A stretch of DNA of 14,374 bases from Chrysochromulina tobinii (lineage: Eukaryota > Haptophyta > Prymnesiales > Chrysochromulinaceae): assembly GCA_001275005.1 (NCBI GenBank), contig JWZX01002108.1, forward strand, positions 1-14,374, written 5' to 3'. Below are positions 12,017-14,374 of this stretch, one piece after another. The notes under the pieces are model-generated. The model did not search any database. It was not told the DNA's origin and was given only the letters and a program-made list of their open reading frames with translations. Position numbers and translations under genes: made by a program. Within the stretch, counting starts at the first letter, position 1. Each line of letters starts with the position of its first letter.

Positions 12017-12357
12017 CCTGGACGCCACGCGAGCTTCTTGCGGCAGCTCGTGGGAGGTTGATAGGAAATGATTGCACTCTGCAGACGAGGGGTCACGTCG
12101 GGTACCCCTTGTCCGCCTTTTATGTCGCGTGTGTGTCCCGGCTCCCCCAGTGTCTTTTTACCTGAAGCACCCGTAAACAGATCTCGATCTATCGCACGCA
12201 TCGCTCCGCCACATGGCCCGATTACGCTCGCCGTTGAATTCATAATTGAGAAGCATCTGATTGATCAACGCTTCGAGCTTCCGTTGACCGGTATATACTT
12301 GATAAATGTCTGCAGCACGCCCCAGAGAGTCCACGGGTCGGCGAGAGATCCGGTAAG
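12017..12357. other. Intergenic region between two minus-strand genes, with an AT-rich patch
   Basis: 341 bases holding the ClpS promoter and the 3' UTR of the GST-like gene. The stretch 12235-12310 is much AT-richer than the window and contains TATATA (12292-12297) and GAATTCATAATTG. A TATA-like role for ClpS would imply a 5' UTR near 250 bases, so this is only suggestive. A plus-strand donor-like CCG|GTAAGT occurs at 12351-12357 with no plus-strand gene attached. Confidence 0.4.
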
Positions 12358-13722
12358 TCACATGCGCTTGTTGCCAAGGGTTGCCGAGCGCGGCGAGCGT
12401 TGCGGTGAAGCGTTGCGCCCATGGGCATCGGCCGCCGTCGTCGGTGGCGGCATGCGCGTAGGCGGCCGGCGGCGAAGCCGTTGGATGGGCCTTTCGAGCG
12501 CCGCGCGGCCGGAGGCGATGGCGGCGGAGACGAGCTCGCAGTGGCGGACGACTCGCCGCCGGAGGGCCCGGCGCACGACGCGCCAGGGGAGTAGGGCGTT
12601 GCCAAAGCTCTTGAGCGATCGATTCCGATTCGCGTTGCGCACGGCAAACCCATGCATGAGGAGCAGCAGCAGCAACGGCAGCAGCGGCACAGTGAGCACG
12701 CATAACCCGACCCAGAAGGCGACGCGCTCGGCGAGGCAGGCGGTGCGCGCACGCGCACGCGACACGAGCACGGGCGGCGGCGAAAGCGCGTCTGAGCTTG
12801 CGTCAGCCGTGGCGGCGGCGGCGGCGGGCGGCATGCCCGCATCTAGCGCGGCGGCGGTGTACAGCCACGGGTAGCCACTCGCGCCCAGGGCGGCATCGAG
12901 GCGACGCGTGTAGCCAAGCAGACGAGGCCAGCGACCCCCACGAAGCTCAGCCGCCACGAGCGCCGTCGAGCCCACCGATGAGCACACGCACTGCAGATGG
13001 CCATACAGCAGGAGGTCCGGCTCACCCAGCCGGGGGCCACGGAGGAACGGGCCCGCCTCGGCGCTTGCGCCGAGGCGCGCTTCCCACCAGTCGAGACAGC
13101 GCGCGACACCGGCACCGTCGACGCCGCGCCCGAGCACGAATCGCGCCCACGTGAGCAGAGACAGGGAGTACATGCAGCTCATCGGCCGCAACGCCGCCTG
13201 CGCGCACGCGTGCGCGAGCGCATCCCATCCCAGCGGTACAGCCGGCACGACCGTGCTCGATGTCATGTGCGCGAAGTGGCCGATGAAGTGCCCTGCGCCG
13301 TAGTCGATGCGCCCCGGTACGTACAGAAAGAAGAGCTCCTCGCACCGCTCCCGCCATTTCGGCTCGTCGGAACCGTCGCTCACCGCAACCGCACTTGGCG
13401 CCAGCTCGTCGAGCACGCGCAAGATCTCGGCGGAGCCACACAGCTTGCGGCCTCCGATCCACACGACGGGCATGGTGAGTCCTTCGACGACCCACGTCGC
13501 CGGAAACGGCACTGATACGCTGCGGAAGGGAATCTGCTTGAGGTGCAGCGCCAGCGCAGCCGATTGGGTCCAGGGTGAGTGGCTAACGCCGTAGAGCACT
13601 GCGGTGAGCTCATCCTTGCTTGATCGCCGGCTCTTCGTCGGCGTGGGCGGCACGTCTGCGTCCAGCTGCATCGGCGTGTCGAGAGGATGATCGCGCCGGC
13701 CGCCGCGCAAGCGGGCGGTCAT
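12358..13722 (-). CDS. Glutathione S-transferase-fold protein with C-terminal membrane anchor
   Basis: A single 454-residue frame from ATG 13722. Residues 38-107 form a thioredoxin-like GST N-domain: AVLYGVSHSPWTQ (SPW at 49-51 where the catalytic Ser/Cys usually lies), TMPVVWIGG with the cis-Pro at P85, and the SAEI glutathione-contact motif at 97-100. Residues ~115-300 fit an all-helical GST C-domain, including FLRGPRLGEPDLLLYGHL (GEPDLLLYG is like the conserved SxADxxL core). It then departs from ordinary GSTs. There is an Ala-rich linker, a hydrophobic helix at ~333-356 (AFWVGLCVLTVPLLPLLLLL), and a 98-residue very basic, Arg/Pro-rich tail. The catalytic domain would therefore be membrane-bound. 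Substrate and activity are unknown. No introns are evident; the tail is low-complexity and could hide one. It lies upstream of clpS on the same strand, with no functional link apparent. Confidence 0.8.
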   Translation of the reverse strand: MTARLRGGRRDHPLDTPMQLDADVPPTPTKSRRSSKDELTAVLYGVSHSPWTQSAALALHLKQIPFRSVSVPFPATWVVEGLTMPVVWIGGRKLCGSAEILRVLDELAPSAVAVSDGSDEPKWRERCEELFFLYVPGRIDYGAGHFIGHFAHMTSSTVVPAVPLGWDALAHACAQAALRPMSCMYSLSLLTWARFVLGRGVDGAGVARCLDWWEARLGASAEAGPFLRGPRLGEPDLLLYGHLQCVCSSVGSTALVAAELRGGRWPRLLGYTRRLDAALGASGYPWLYTAAALDAGMPPAAAAATADASSDALSPPPVLVSRARARTACLAERVAFWVGLCVLTVPLLPLLLLLLMHGFAVRNANRNRSLKSFGNALLPWRVVRRALRRRVVRHCELVSAAIASGRAALERPIQRLRRRPPTRMPPPTTAADAHGRNASPQRSPRSATLGNKRM

Positions 13723-14061
13723 CACGCTTGCGAGTTAGCTCGCGGGTCGGAGCGCTTACGAGTACATGTGGGCGGCCCCACTTCCCCCGCGGCGCCCGGA
13801 GTTGTTCCCGCCCAAAACCAGACAAAACTTGCCCTATAGAGAGTGCGCGCTCGGAGTCCTTGCCCTACTCCGCAGCGCGCGTACAGCGGGTGACCGTCCC
13901 TGCCCCTGCCACGTTCGCTGGACGCTGCGGCGATACTGTTACCCGGCGATACGCTGCGGCGGGATTGTGATCGGCAATCCGGCTAGGAATCAGGCTGTTA
14001 TCACATCCCATCCGCTCTTATGTCCAGACACCATGGCGCGTTGCCCGCGTGGCGCGTGGGG

Positions 14062-14082
14062 CCCGCGGCGGCCCGCCGCGGG
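14062..14082. repeat. GC-only inverted repeat, 10-bp arms, 1-base spacer
   Basis: CCCGCGGCGG (14062-14071) and CCGCCGCGGG (14073-14082) are exact reverse complements around a single C. Embedded in a GC-rich stretch, it would form a very stable hairpin or cruciform. Confidence 0.9.
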
Positions 14083-14327
14083 GGACCGGGGATGGATTGG
14101 CATTCGCGGGGGCGGGATCAGCGGGGGCGCGCTGCGGGGGCGGCGGCGGGGCGCGTGTCCGGTGTGTGGCGTGTGAGGGCCGTGCGCGAGCGTCAGCGTG
14201 TACGGCGTGTCGTGTGGCGGGGGGGCGGGCGGACGGCCGCATGCCGACCGTTGACGACCGTAACCCCCGACCGTGGACACTCGACAGCATGCGATTCGTC
14301 AGTAGGGTGCGTTTTCGTAGGTTGGGG

Positions 14328-14374
14328 TGTGAAATCACAGAAGTGTGTGAAATCACAGGGGGGGGTGTGATTTT
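14328..14374. repeat. Two perfect TGTGA-AA-TCACA dyads plus a third half site
   Basis: TGTGAAATCACAG occurs at 14328-14340 and 14346-14358. A third TGTGA begins at 14366 and runs into TTTT at the window end. Each full copy is a dyad of TGTGA and TCACA around AA. The spacing is 18 and 20 bases. Function unknown; the array may continue outside the window. Confidence 0.85.

Larger units (their letters stand above)
13723..14374. other. Gene-free right end of window
   Basis: 652 bases upstream of the GST-like gene. The part next to the gene (13726-14010) should hold its promoter and includes CCCTATAGAGAG (13831-13842). The part 14035-14230 is extremely GC-rich with a hairpin-forming palindrome, and the last 50 bases carry dyad repeats. 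The frames crossing it are low-complexity and unconvincing. Confidence 0.5.

Noticed and set aside
12068-12874. Plus-strand 268-codon frame antisense to the GST-like gene
   Set aside because: Its sequence is Arg/Ala/Ser-rich with no domain, and the opposite strand encodes a clear GST fold.
1-14374. A coordinated gene cluster or defence-like system
   Set aside because: The recognisable genes serve unrelated cell functions, lie on both strands with separate promoters, and show no mobile-element genes or shared regulation.

Overview
This window looks like nuclear DNA of a GC-rich, photosynthetic microbial eukaryote. My best guess is a haptophyte-type alga, inferred from overall character and not proven. 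The evidence is: several short GT-AG introns (74 to 186 bp) that join conserved protein blocks cleanly; typically eukaryotic proteins (the CstF-77 polyadenylation factor, the STIMATE/TMEM110 ER membrane protein, a GT77-type Golgi glycosyltransferase); and a nuclear ClpS carrying an N-terminal hydrophobic leader, as expected for a plastid of secondary origin. I see no operons, ribosome binding sites, rRNA, tRNA or CRISPR array.

Layout: (1) 1-772, minus strand: the 5' part of a proline-rich protein of unknown function that runs off the left edge. (2) 807-2087, plus: an aspartyl/asparaginyl beta-hydroxylase domain protein with a TPR-like segment and an extra N-terminal barrel-like module, starting only 34 bp from the divergent gene. 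(3) 4763-2326, minus: CstF-77 in three exons; both introns are built largely from pyrimidine-rich minisatellites. (4) 4983-7535, plus: a type II membrane glycosyltransferase with a DxD motif, flanked by two related domains and carrying a 120-bp in-frame intron. (5) 7695-8769, plus: a STIMATE-family protein in three exons. (6) 9905-9324, minus: a 123-residue protein made of two tandem repeats, each interrupted by an intron at the same Glu codon. (7) About 10035-10301, plus: a weak small ORF. (8) 10302-11533: about 1.2 kb with no convincing gene. (9) 12016-11534, minus: plastid-type ClpS. (10) 13722-12358, minus: a GST-fold protein with a membrane anchor and a basic tail. (11) 13723-14374: gene-free, with a GC-rich palindrome and short dyad repeats at the right edge.

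The genes are densely packed, on both strands, and functionally unrelated (mRNA 3'-end processing, ER calcium signalling, Golgi glycosylation, plastid proteolysis, redox, hydroxylation), as expected for an ordinary eukaryotic locus and not a co-regulated cluster. The least explained items are the two-repeat intron-symmetric protein, the A-B-A architecture of the glycosyltransferase, the in-frame introns that could yield alternative proteins, and the anchored GST-like protein.
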